From: Rhizobium sp. Root1203
GTDB lineage: Bacteria > Pseudomonadota > Alphaproteobacteria > Rhizobiales > Rhizobiaceae
Direction of reading: 5' to 3'
Length of the DNA stretch: 64,000 nt
NCBI RefSeq assembly: GCF_001424945.1
Contig: NZ_LMCW01000014.1
Coordinates: 1 to 64,000, forward strand
The notes beneath the pieces were generated by a model. The model did not search any database and was not told where the DNA came from. It saw nothing but the letters and a program-made list of their open reading frames with translations. Below are positions 55,103 to 62,582 of this stretch, in pieces (positions within the stretch are counted from its first letter, which is position 1; each line of letters begins with the position of its first letter). A program made the translations under genes and the position numbers.

Positions 55103-55129
55103 ATTGCTAGTAATAATTTTCTAGCAATG
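55102..55129. repeat. Inverted repeat with 9-bp arms
   Basis: CATTGCTAG (55102-55110) and CTAGCAATG (55121-55129) are exact reverse complements around a 10-nt AT-rich centre. It touches direct repeat copy 1 and is followed by AAAATTTTTT. It could be an operator or the end of a leader transcript. Confidence 0.6.
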
Positions 55130-55428
55130 AAAATTTTTTCATTTAAAATAAACGGAATAGGAACAGGGCAAGATGCCTGCGTGCTGGCCGACTTCACCAT
55201 GGTCGTCGGCGACGACCGAGCAGTGTACTATTTAGATTGCTGTAGGAAAAACAAGCAGTTGTATACATTTTAAGTTGAGCCTCTGGCAGCGATGGATTGT
55301 GCGCCCACTGCCAATTTTTGCTGCACTGCACCACCGTTGGCAGTATGTGAAGCGCCGTCTATCTGGTCAATTTCTTATGGAGGCACCGTTGACAGCCTCT
55401 AAGATTTATAACATTGTAGCCGACATAA

Positions 55429-55446
55429 ATAACATAGTTCTATCAC
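55429..55446 (+). repeat. Direct repeat ATAACATA-N4-TATCAC, copy 2
   Basis: ATAACATAGTTCTATCAC lies on the transporter side of the control region, about 80 bp before the leader frame at 55526. A further ATAACAT-like element lies near 55409. Confidence 0.6.
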
Positions 55447-55525
55447 GGAAGCGTGCTTCCTGATGGTATTGCAGGCCAAGGCGGTTGGAGGAGACAGGCG
55501 CCGGTCTTTGTTGAGGAGGCTTCCT

Positions 55526-55627
55526 ATGCGGATTTTCGTCCAGACTTGCGCTCTAGAGCATCAGCTGCCGGCTTCCATTCCGCTGCTGCTCAGTGCTCCC
55601 GCCCGTCTGCGATCGCCGTCGCGCTAG
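55526..55627 (+). CDS. 33-aa leader ORF before the erythritol transporter operon
   Basis: A 33-codon frame beginning MRIFVQTCALEH with GAGGAGGCTTCCT directly upstream, an excellent ribosome site. It ends 41 nt before the DUF2291 start. Its composition is not clearly protein-like, so a leader role or a chance frame are both possible. Confidence 0.35.
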   Translation: MRIFVQTCALEHQLPASIPLLLSAPARLRSPSR

Positions 55628-55668
55628 CCTTCTCCACCTCGCCGTTTCAAGTCAAAGGCCGTTCAGAC

Positions 55669-56325
55669 ATGAGCACACAGCCCGAATATGCAACATCAAA
55701 GCCAAGCGGCGGCAATCGCAAGCTTATCGTGAGCGCGGTACTGGCCATCGTCGTGGTCGGCGCAATTGCGGTCGATACGACGGTCGTCAAGATCGGCTCT
55801 GAAAACGATGTACGGCAGCAGGCGTTTTCTTCGGAGACGTTCGGTGCCGAACAGTTTCCGAAGATCAAGGCGAATGTCGAGGAGCGGGCCGTTGCGGCGG
55901 CAGACCTTGCGACCGCCATCGCCGCCGATAAGAAGGCCGCCGCCGAAAAATTCGGGACTGCAACGAGCACCGGGCCGGTCATCCCGGTTACGCTGACCGG
56001 CGTCTTCGGCGCCCGCAAGTCTAACACCAACGAGATGAAGATCGATGGGTTGCCTCCCGAGACGGTGGTCCGTGTCCAGACCGGTCCCGCGGTCAACGGC
56101 ACGGACCTCCGCGATGCAACGGGCACCATCGAATTTGGCCAGTTCACCAATCAGATTCAGTACCAGGATGCCGGTTCGGCCATCAACAACGAGATGAAGA
56201 AGGCGGTTTTCGGCAGCCTCGATCCCGACACCCTGGATGGCAAGCAGGCGACGGTGGTCGGCGTCTTCAAGCTCATCAACCCGAAGAACTGGCTCGTCAC
56301 GCCTGTCAAGGTCGAGGTCAAATGA
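55669..56325 (+). CDS. DUF2291 membrane-anchored periplasmic protein of the erythritol transporter operon
   Basis: A 218-aa protein with one N-terminal membrane helix (about residues 20-38, LIVSAVLAIVVVGAIAV) and a beta-rich periplasmic domain ending in NPKNWLVTPVKVEV. DUF2291 proteins accompany ribose-type ABC importers in alphaproteobacteria; they may assist the binding protein, but no activity is known. ATG 55669 has AAAGG about ten bases upstream; the in-frame extension to 55453 spans the leader region. It overlaps eryE by 4 nt (ATGA). Confidence 0.82.
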   Translation: MSTQPEYATSKPSGGNRKLIVSAVLAIVVVGAIAVDTTVVKIGSENDVRQQAFSSETFGAEQFPKIKANVEERAVAAADLATAIAADKKAAAEKFGTATSTGPVIPVTLTGVFGARKSNTNEMKIDGLPPETVVRVQTGPAVNGTDLRDATGTIEFGQFTNQIQYQDAGSAINNEMKKAVFGSLDPDTLDGKQATVVGVFKLINPKNWLVTPVKVEVK

Positions 56326-57866
56326 GTCAGCCGCACATTAATAACTCAGCAAAAGGCGAAGTCGTTCTCGCCGCTCGCAACATCGCCAAATCCTACGGCA
56401 ATGTTCACGCCCTCAAGGGTGTGAACTTCGACATTCATCGTGGCCAGGTCACCACGCTGTTCGGAGAGAACGGGGCCGGCAAGTCAACCTTGATGAAGAT
56501 CCTTTCGGGTGTGGTCCAGCCTAGTTCCGGCGAAATCATCCTCGATGGTGCGCCCATCAGCTTTACCTCGTCGACCCATGCGCGCGAACGCGGAATCTCC
56601 ATCATTCACCAGGAACTCAGTCTCGCTCCCAATCTCAGCGTCCGTGACAACATCTTCATGGGACGGGAGATCATCAAGGGCGGGGTCGTCGACTTCGCCG
56701 AGGAGGAGCGCCAGACGCGGGCGCTCATGGAAGAACTGGAGGAAGACATCGATCCGTTGACGCGCGTCGAGGATCTCCGTCTTGGCCAGCAGCAGATCGT
56801 CGAGATTGCGCGCGCCCTTTCGGTCAATTCGCGCATCCTGATCATGGACGAACCGACCTCGGCGCTGAGTGCCACCGAGGTGGAAGTTCTCTTCAAGGTC
56901 ATCCACGACCTGACGAGCCGCGGCGTCTCGATCGTCTACATCTCGCATCACCTGGAAGAGGCGCTGCAGATCACCCATCATGCCGTCGTGCTGCGCGACG
57001 GAAACATGACCGCCTATGCCGAACGCAAGGACATCGATCTCGAGTGGATCGTCCGCAACATGGTCGGCGAGAATTTCGATCTTGGCAGCCCGCCGGAAAG
57101 CCATCAGTTCGGCGGCGTTGCACTTTCCATCGAAAATCTCAGTGTTCCGGGTCCCTCCGGCGCCGCCTACAACGCGGTCGATCGCCTGTCGCTCAAGGTG
57201 CGTGCCGGCGAAGTCGTCTGCATCTACGGGCTGATGGGGGCCGGACGCACGGAACTCCTCGAATGCGTCGCTGGCCGTCTGCGTTCGAGTGGCGGACAGG
57301 TTCTCCTCGGAGGACGGGACGTCGGCGGACTGAGCATCGCCGGTCGCATTGCCAGCGGACTTGTCCTCGTGCCCGAAGATCGCCAGCGCGATGGCCTCGT
57401 TCAGACGATGACCGTCGGCTCCAACCTGTCGCTTGCGAGCATTCGCGCGTTCACGAGGGGCCTCTTTACCTCCGGTCAGCGCGAGCGCGATCTCGTCAAC
57501 GATGCAATCCGGCGTGTGCATGTAAAGACAGATGGTGGCGCGGCGCCGATCGGTTCCCTGTCCGGCGGCAACCAGCAGAAGGTCGTCATCGGCAAAATGC
57601 TGGCAACGCAGCCGAAAGTCATCCTGCTCGATGAACCGAGCCGCGGGATCGACATCGGCGCAAAGGCAGAAGTCTTCAAGCTCCTGGCCGAGCGCGCGAA
57701 GCAGGGATTGGCGGTCATCTACTCGACGTCCGAAGTCAATGAATGCCTGAGCATCGCGCACCGCATCATCGTCATGCACCGCGGCAAGATATCGGCCGAG
57801 TTCGCCTCGGATGTCACCAAGGAAAAGATCATGGCCGCCTCCGGCGAAGCCGTGGTCGCGCACTAG
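56322..57866 (+). CDS. eryE: Erythritol ABC transporter ATP-binding protein EryE
   Basis: A 514-aa two-domain CUT2 ATPase. Domain 1 has [27 protein letters not shown] and ILIMDEPTSALS; domain 2 has a degenerate P-loop GLMGAGRTELLEC and [15 protein letters not shown] with ILLDEPSRGIDIG. It powers uptake by EryF. In R. leguminosarum the eryEFG genes are needed for erythritol uptake. It is the same size as the ATPase at 10740-12284 and a clear paralog. Confidence 0.93.
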   Translation: MSQPHINNSAKGEVVLAARNIAKSYGNVHALKGVNFDIHRGQVTTLFGENGAGKSTLMKILSGVVQPSSGEIILDGAPISFTSSTHARERGISIIHQELSLAPNLSVRDNIFMGREIIKGGVVDFAEEERQTRALMEELEEDIDPLTRVEDLRLGQQQIVEIARALSVNSRILIMDEPTSALSATEVEVLFKVIHDLTSRGVSIVYISHHLEEALQITHHAVVLRDGNMTAYAERKDIDLEWIVRNMVGENFDLGSPPESHQFGGVALSIENLSVPGPSGAAYNAVDRLSLKVRAGEVVCIYGLMGAGRTELLECVAGRLRSSGGQVLLGGRDVGGLSIAGRIASGLVLVPEDRQRDGLVQTMTVGSNLSLASIRAFTRGLFTSGQRERDLVNDAIRRVHVKTDGGAAPIGSLSGGNQQKVVIGKMLATQPKVILLDEPSRGIDIGAKAEVFKLLAERAKQGLAVIYSTSEVNECLSIAHRIIVMHRGKISAEFASDVTKEKIMAASGEAVVAH

Positions 57867-57889
57867 CCCGGAACTATGGAGCACTGATT

Positions 57890-58942
57890 ATGTCAGTCAC
57901 GAACCTCACCGAAAAGAAGTCAGTTTCCGACGGGCAGAAGCGCAACACCAACATCGTGCGCCTGATCCTGGAAGGCCGGGCATTCTTTGCGCTGATCGTC
58001 ATCATCGCGGTCTTCTCGTTCCTGTCGCCCTACTATTTCACGCTAAACAACTTTCTGATCATGGCCTCGCACGTCGCCATCTTCGGCATTCTGGCGATCG
58101 GCATGCTTCTCGTCATCCTGAATGGCGGCATCGACCTATCGGTCGGCTCGACCCTTGGGCTTGCGGGCTGCATTGCAGGGTTCCTGATGCAGGGCGTCAC
58201 TCTCAATAATTTAGGCATCATCCTCTATCCGCCGGTCTGGGCCGTCGTCGTCATCACATGTGCGCTCGGTGCACTGGTCGGTGCAGTCAACGGCGTGCTG
58301 ATCGCCTATCTCAAGGTGCCGGCCTTCGTCGCCTCGCTGGGCGTGCTCTACGTGGCCCGCGGCATCGCGCTCCTGATGACCAACGGCCTGACCTATAACA
58401 ATCTCGGCGGCCGTCCCGAACTCGGCAATACCGGCTTCGACTGGCTCGGCTTCAACCGCCTTGCCGGCATCCCGATCGGGGTCATCGTGCTTGCGGTTCT
58501 GGCGATCGTTTGCGGCATCGTGCTCAGCCGCACCGCATTCGGACGTTGGCTCTATGCCTCGGGCGGCAATGAACGGGCAGCAGATCTGTCCGGCGTCCCT
58601 GTCAAGCGCGTCAAGATCATCGTCTATGTGCTTTCCGGCGTGTGTGCCGCGATCGCCGGTCTGGTGCTCTCGTCGCAGCTGACCTCGGCTGGCCCGACGG
58701 CGGGCACCACCTACGAACTGACGGCGATTGCAGCCGTCGTCATCGGCGGGGCAGCTCTGACTGGCGGCCGGGGCACGGTTCGCGGCACCATGCTCGGCGC
58801 CTTCGTCATCGGCTTTCTGTCGGACGGCCTCGTCATTATCGGCGTCTCTGCCTATTGGCAGACGGTCTTTACCGGTGCGGTGATCGTTCTCGCCGTCCTC
58901 ATGAACAGCATCCAATACGGTCGTCGGGTCAAATCGTCCTGA
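57890..58942 (+). CDS. eryF: Erythritol ABC transporter permease EryF
   Basis: A 350-aa permease with about ten hydrophobic helices. The CUT2 signatures LNGGIDLSVGSTLG (near residue 78) and GGAALTGGRGTVRGTMLGAF (near 287) are present. It forms the membrane pore with EryE. ATG 57890 has GGAG eight bases upstream; the longer frame overlaps eryE out of frame with a non-membrane sequence. It is 23 nt after eryE. Confidence 0.93.
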   Translation: MSVTNLTEKKSVSDGQKRNTNIVRLILEGRAFFALIVIIAVFSFLSPYYFTLNNFLIMASHVAIFGILAIGMLLVILNGGIDLSVGSTLGLAGCIAGFLMQGVTLNNLGIILYPPVWAVVVITCALGALVGAVNGVLIAYLKVPAFVASLGVLYVARGIALLMTNGLTYNNLGGRPELGNTGFDWLGFNRLAGIPIGVIVLAVLAIVCGIVLSRTAFGRWLYASGGNERAADLSGVPVKRVKIIVYVLSGVCAAIAGLVLSSQLTSAGPTAGTTYELTAIAAVVIGGAALTGGRGTVRGTMLGAFVIGFLSDGLVIIGVSAYWQTVFTGAVIVLAVLMNSIQYGRRVKSS

Positions 58943-59055
58943 CGGCTCTGACTGAAACTTATCCGCGACGGCAGCCTGGATTTCGAAATAGCCGATTGGG
59001 GAAAGCACCGCCGGGTTCTCCGGTAACAACGAAGCTCACTAATGGGAGAGAGACT

Positions 59056-60003
59056 ATGTTTAAGAGAGGCATGCGCATTCTTTTCGCCGCCGTAGCTGTT
59101 GCACCGCTCCTCGCGAGTTCGGCCTGGGCAGCTGGCATGATGACGATCATCGTCAACGATCCGTCGAACCCGTACTGGTTGACGGAAGGCAATGTTGCCA
59201 AGGCGACAGCCGAAAAGCTTGGCTACACGGCATCCGTCGGTGCGCACAAGGGTGACACCAACACCGAAAGCAACCTGATCGACACGGCGATAACCAACAA
59301 GTCGGTCGCGATCATCCTCGACCCGGCGAATGCCGACGGCTCTGTCGGTGCGGTGAAGAAGGCCGTTGCCGCAGGCATTCCGGTCATCCTCGTCAACGCT
59401 GAAATCAACCAGGAAGGCCTGGCGAAGGCGCAGCTCGTTTCGAACAACGCCCAGGGTGCGGCACTCGGTGCCCAGCAGTGGGTCGAAGCGGTCGGCGACA
59501 AGGGCAACTACGCCGAGCTCTTCGGCGCACCGTCCGACAACAATGCCGCTACGCGCTCCAACGGCTACGAGACGGTGCTCTCGCAGTATCCTGACCTCAA
59601 GAAGGCCGCCAAGGAAGTCGCCAACTGGGACCGTACCCAGGGCCACAACAAGATGCAGTCCATGCTGCAGGCGAACCCCGATATCATCGGCGTCATTTCC
59701 GGCAACGATGAAATGGCGCTCGGCGCCATCGCTGCCCTCAAGGAAGCCGGCAAGCTCGCCAACATCAAGGTCGGCGGTTTCGACGGTTCTCCGGATGCCG
59801 TTGCGGCCATCAAGGCCGGCGAACTCCAGTACACCGTCCTTCAGCCGGTTGCGGTTTTCTCCGAAGAAGCCGTGAAGCAGGCCGACAACGTTATCAAGAA
59901 TGGCAGCACGGGTGCAAAGAGCGAAAAGCAGCTCTTCGATTGCCTGCTGATCACCAAGGACAACGTCGACAAGTACACGGGTCCGTTCGTTCTGTCGCAG
60001 TAA
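59056..60003 (+). CDS. eryG: Erythritol ABC transporter substrate-binding protein EryG
   Basis: A 315-aa periplasmic binding protein with a signal peptide (AAVAVAPLLASSAWAAG). Type I binding-fold segments include NDPSNPYWLTEGN, GAPSDNNAATRSNGYE, GNDEMALGAIAAL and VGGFDGSPDAVAAIKAG. GGGAGAGAG precedes the ATG. It lies last in the eryEFG operon, 113 nt after eryF, and a stem-loop follows it; a high level of this protein relative to the permease is expected. Confidence 0.93.
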   Translation: MFKRGMRILFAAVAVAPLLASSAWAAGMMTIIVNDPSNPYWLTEGNVAKATAEKLGYTASVGAHKGDTNTESNLIDTAITNKSVAIILDPANADGSVGAVKKAVAAGIPVILVNAEINQEGLAKAQLVSNNAQGAALGAQQWVEAVGDKGNYAELFGAPSDNNAATRSNGYETVLSQYPDLKKAAKEVANWDRTQGHNKMQSMLQANPDIIGVISGNDEMALGAIAALKEAGKLANIKVGGFDGSPDAVAAIKAGELQYTVLQPVAVFSEEAVKQADNVIKNGSTGAKSEKQLFDCLLITKDNVDKYTGPFVLSQ

Positions 60004-60009
60004 TCAACG

Positions 60010-60033
60010 AGGGGCGCTCGAAAGGGCGCCCCT
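60010..60033 (+). terminator. Stem-loop after eryG
   Basis: AGGGGCGC (60010-60017) pairs with GCGCCCCT (60026-60033) across an 8-nt loop. Only TT follows, so it may stabilise the eryG message as much as end transcription. Confidence 0.55.
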
Positions 60034-60136
60034 TGCAATGCTTGCGGGCAACCGTCCGTTCCGTTTCACTTTTTTGCCTTGGCACGGCAATTTCTGTACG
60101 AAGCTCTGATCCAGAAATCAGCGACAAGGGTGACCC

Positions 60137-60979
60137 GTGACACAGAAGACGAGCCAGGGCGAAGATCTGTTGGACCAGCTAACCAGCGACAGCCGGCAGA
60201 CGCGGCAGATCGCGCGTCGGCGGATGATTGCCGAGGCCGTGATGAGTGAAGGCTCGATGCGGATCGAAGACCTGACCGACCGTTTCGGGATCAGCCTGAT
60301 GACGGCCCATCGCGACGTCGATGAACTGGTCAGCCGCGGGCTCTTCAGAAAGACACGTGGCATCGTTACCGCCGCTGCGACCAATCTCATCGAATCCAGC
60401 GACGTCTACCGTTCGAACCGCCAGGCCGCAGAGAAGAGAATGATTGCCGAGGCGGCCATGCAGTTCGTCGAGCCGGGACAGGCGATCTTCTTCGATGACT
60501 CGACCACAGTACTCCAAATGGCGGCGCATTTGCCGTCGAAGGTGCCGATCACCGCGATTACCAACTCCCTGACGCTGATGAACGCGCTGACGGGAATGCA
60601 CGACGTGACGTTGCTTGCTCTCGGTGGCCACTATTACAATTGGTGCAACGCCTTCATGGGGCGGATGACCATCAGCGAAATCAAGGGGCTCAGGGCTGAC
60701 GTCGCCTTCATTTCCATGTCGGCGATCAGCGATGGCACGGTGCTTCACCAGTCGCCCGAGACGGTCGATACCAAGCGCGCCATGTTCGACAGTTCCGTCA
60801 AGCGTATCCTGCTCGCCGATCACACGAAGTTCGAGCGGCGCGCCCTCCACAGTTTCGCAGCACTGGACGAGTTCGACGTCGTCATCGTCGACGACAAGAC
60901 CCAGCCCGTGCACATCGACCGCATGCGGTCCCGGGATATCAACGTCGTCATCGCCAAGGGCGCCGGAGGGCGCTCGTGA
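60137..60979 (+). CDS. DeoR-family regulator of the third kinase module
   Basis: A 280-aa DeoR-type regulator starting with GTG (AAGGG six bases upstream). The winged helix has RRRMIAEAVMSEGSMRIED and FGISLMTAHRDVDELVSRG (about 50-68). The effector domain (FFDDSTTVLQMAAHL, AITNSLTLMNAL, LLADHTKFERRALH) is typical. It lies between eryG and an FGGY kinase, 37 nt before the latter. It may control the kinase and dehydrogenase that follow. The effector is unknown. Confidence 0.88.
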   Translation: MTQKTSQGEDLLDQLTSDSRQTRQIARRRMIAEAVMSEGSMRIEDLTDRFGISLMTAHRDVDELVSRGLFRKTRGIVTAAATNLIESSDVYRSNRQAAEKRMIAEAAMQFVEPGQAIFFDDSTTVLQMAAHLPSKVPITAITNSLTLMNALTGMHDVTLLALGGHYYNWCNAFMGRMTISEIKGLRADVAFISMSAISDGTVLHQSPETVDTKRAMFDSSVKRILLADHTKFERRALHSFAALDEFDVVIVDDKTQPVHIDRMRSRDINVVIAKGAGGRS

Positions 60980-61016
60980 CGGGACAGGCCGGTTGCTGTT
61001 AGCGAGGTAGAAGTGA

Positions 61017-62522
61017 ATGCCGAGTCTGCTCGGGATCGATAGTGGCCTGACGGTCACGAAGGCCGTCATCTTCGATATTGACGGGACGCCGCTCGCGGTG
61101 GCCCGCCGCCGCGTCACGCAGTTCGTTCCAAAGGCCCGCCATATCGAGCGGGACATGAACGAATTGTGGAGCGCGACGGCAGACGCGATCCGTGAAGCGA
61201 TTGCGCTCAGCAACCGCCCGGCAAGCGATATCCAAGGCATTGCGGCAACGGCCCATGGCGACGGCATCTATCTGCTCGACCAGGAACAGAAACCTCTAGG
61301 CCGCGCCATCCTGTCACTGGATAGCCGGGCGGGCGGTTTCGTCGATCGGTGGATGGAAAGCAATGTTGCCGACCATGCCATTCAACTCACGGGCCAAATC
61401 CCGCACGTTTCCGCACCGTCGGCGCTTCTTGCGTGGATCCGCGACATGGAGCCCGAACGGTTCGCGCGCATCAAGCATGTCTTGAGCTGCAAGGATTGGC
61501 TTCGGTTCTGCCTGACGGGCATCATCGGTACGGATCGCACAGAGGCGAGCACGTCTTTCACCGATGTCAGGACGCAGGAATATAGCAAGGACGCGCTCCG
61601 GCTCTTCGGCTTGCAGGACCTGGTTCATGCGCTGCCGCCGGCTTCGCGCTCCGACCAGATTGTCGGGTGGGTCACGCATGAAGCAGCGCATCTGACCGGG
61701 CTTGCCAAGGGAACGCCCGTTGTCGCGGGATTGCATGACGTCACCGCGTCGGCGCTCGGAGCAGGGGGCTACGCAAAGGACGTCGTTGCCATCATCGCCG
61801 GCACCTATTCGATCAACGAGACGCTATCGTCCGAACCGCGGGTCGATCGGCGGTGGTTTTGCCGCAACGGGATCTCGCCCGGCATCTGGAACAGCATGTC
61901 GATCTCGCCCGCGTCGACCGCCAACTACGACTGGTTTCTGGACAAGCTCTGCGCCGGCGAACTGAAAGAAGGCAGTTCCATTCATGCGCTGCTGGCACCG
62001 GAGATCGAAGCGGCCTTCGACCGGCCGTCGACCGCGCTCTTCCATCCCTATCTGTTCGGTTCTCCCTATGGTGCCGCGGCCAGCGCCGGGTTCTTCGGCC
62101 TCGGTGGCTGGCACGACCGTGGCGACATGCTGCGGGCCGTGCTCGAGGGCATCGCTTTCAATCACCGCGTTCATGTCGATGCCCTCCGCGACGGCTTTGC
62201 GTTCGAGGAGGCAAGGCTTGCGGGCGGCGTCTCGCGCAATCCCCTGGTCGTGCAGATGTTCGCCGATGTGCTCGGCATGCCGGTGACGGTAACCGAAACG
62301 GACGAGGCCGCGGCCTGGGGCGCAGCTCTCTGTGCCGGATCCGGTGTCGGCATCTATGCCGATCCGCAAAGCGATCCGCGCGACGTCACCCGCATCGCGA
62401 AGACATGCCTGCCGGATGCCGCGCGCAGCGCCGACTACGAAAATCGCTACCGGGTTTTCCGCGAGATCGCCGAAGCGATGACGCCCCTCTGGCCGAAGAT
62501 TGCGGCCCTTGCGTCGGAGTAA
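61017..62522 (+). CDS. FGGY-family carbohydrate (polyol) kinase
   Basis: A 501-aa kinase. LGIDSGLTVTKAVIFDIDG opens the phosphate-1 site, AATAHGDGIYLLDQ lies near residue 81, IIAGTYSINETL near 260 and LAGGVSRNPLVVQMFADVLG near 398. It is more like the kinase at 17910-19436 than EryA (shared HIERDMNELW / HVERGLDELW region and hydrophobic context). It follows the DeoR gene and precedes a GlpD-like gene, so it forms a third kinase-dehydrogenase pair. The substrate is unknown; a polyol related to erythritol is likely. Confidence 0.88.
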   Translation: MPSLLGIDSGLTVTKAVIFDIDGTPLAVARRRVTQFVPKARHIERDMNELWSATADAIREAIALSNRPASDIQGIAATAHGDGIYLLDQEQKPLGRAILSLDSRAGGFVDRWMESNVADHAIQLTGQIPHVSAPSALLAWIRDMEPERFARIKHVLSCKDWLRFCLTGIIGTDRTEASTSFTDVRTQEYSKDALRLFGLQDLVHALPPASRSDQIVGWVTHEAAHLTGLAKGTPVVAGLHDVTASALGAGGYAKDVVAIIAGTYSINETLSSEPRVDRRWFCRNGISPGIWNSMSISPASTANYDWFLDKLCAGELKEGSSIHALLAPEIEAAFDRPSTALFHPYLFGSPYGAAASAGFFGLGGWHDRGDMLRAVLEGIAFNHRVHVDALRDGFAFEEARLAGGVSRNPLVVQMFADVLGMPVTVTETDEAAAWGAALCAGSGVGIYADPQSDPRDVTRIAKTCLPDAARSADYENRYRVFREIAEAMTPLWPKIAALASE

Positions 62523-62582
62523 TCAACAAGCTGAGGCAGACGCCCCGGCGTAAATTGCCGGGCATTTTAGGACGAAAAGATC

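Larger units (their letters stand above)
54937..55525. promoter_or_regulatory. AT-rich divergent control region of the ery locus
   Basis: This is 589 bp between the eryA leader and the leader of the transporter operon. It contains two copies of ATAACATA-N4-TATCAC (55085-55102 and 55429-55446) and a hairpin-forming repeat (55102-55129). A possible rightward -35 TTGACA lies near 55389. The part from 55080 to 55160 is far richer in A and T than the rest of the window. No supported gene lies inside. Confidence 0.65.

Noticed and set aside
55275..55463. 62-codon plus-strand frame in the ery control region
   Set aside because: Non-ATG start without ribosome site; it covers the repeated regulatory boxes and looks like non-coding sequence.
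60066..60100. Possible sigma-54 promoter (TTGGCACGGCAATTTC) between eryG and the DeoR gene
   Set aside because: The -24 part fits but the -12 GC dinucleotide is missing, and no enhancer-binding protein gene is nearby.
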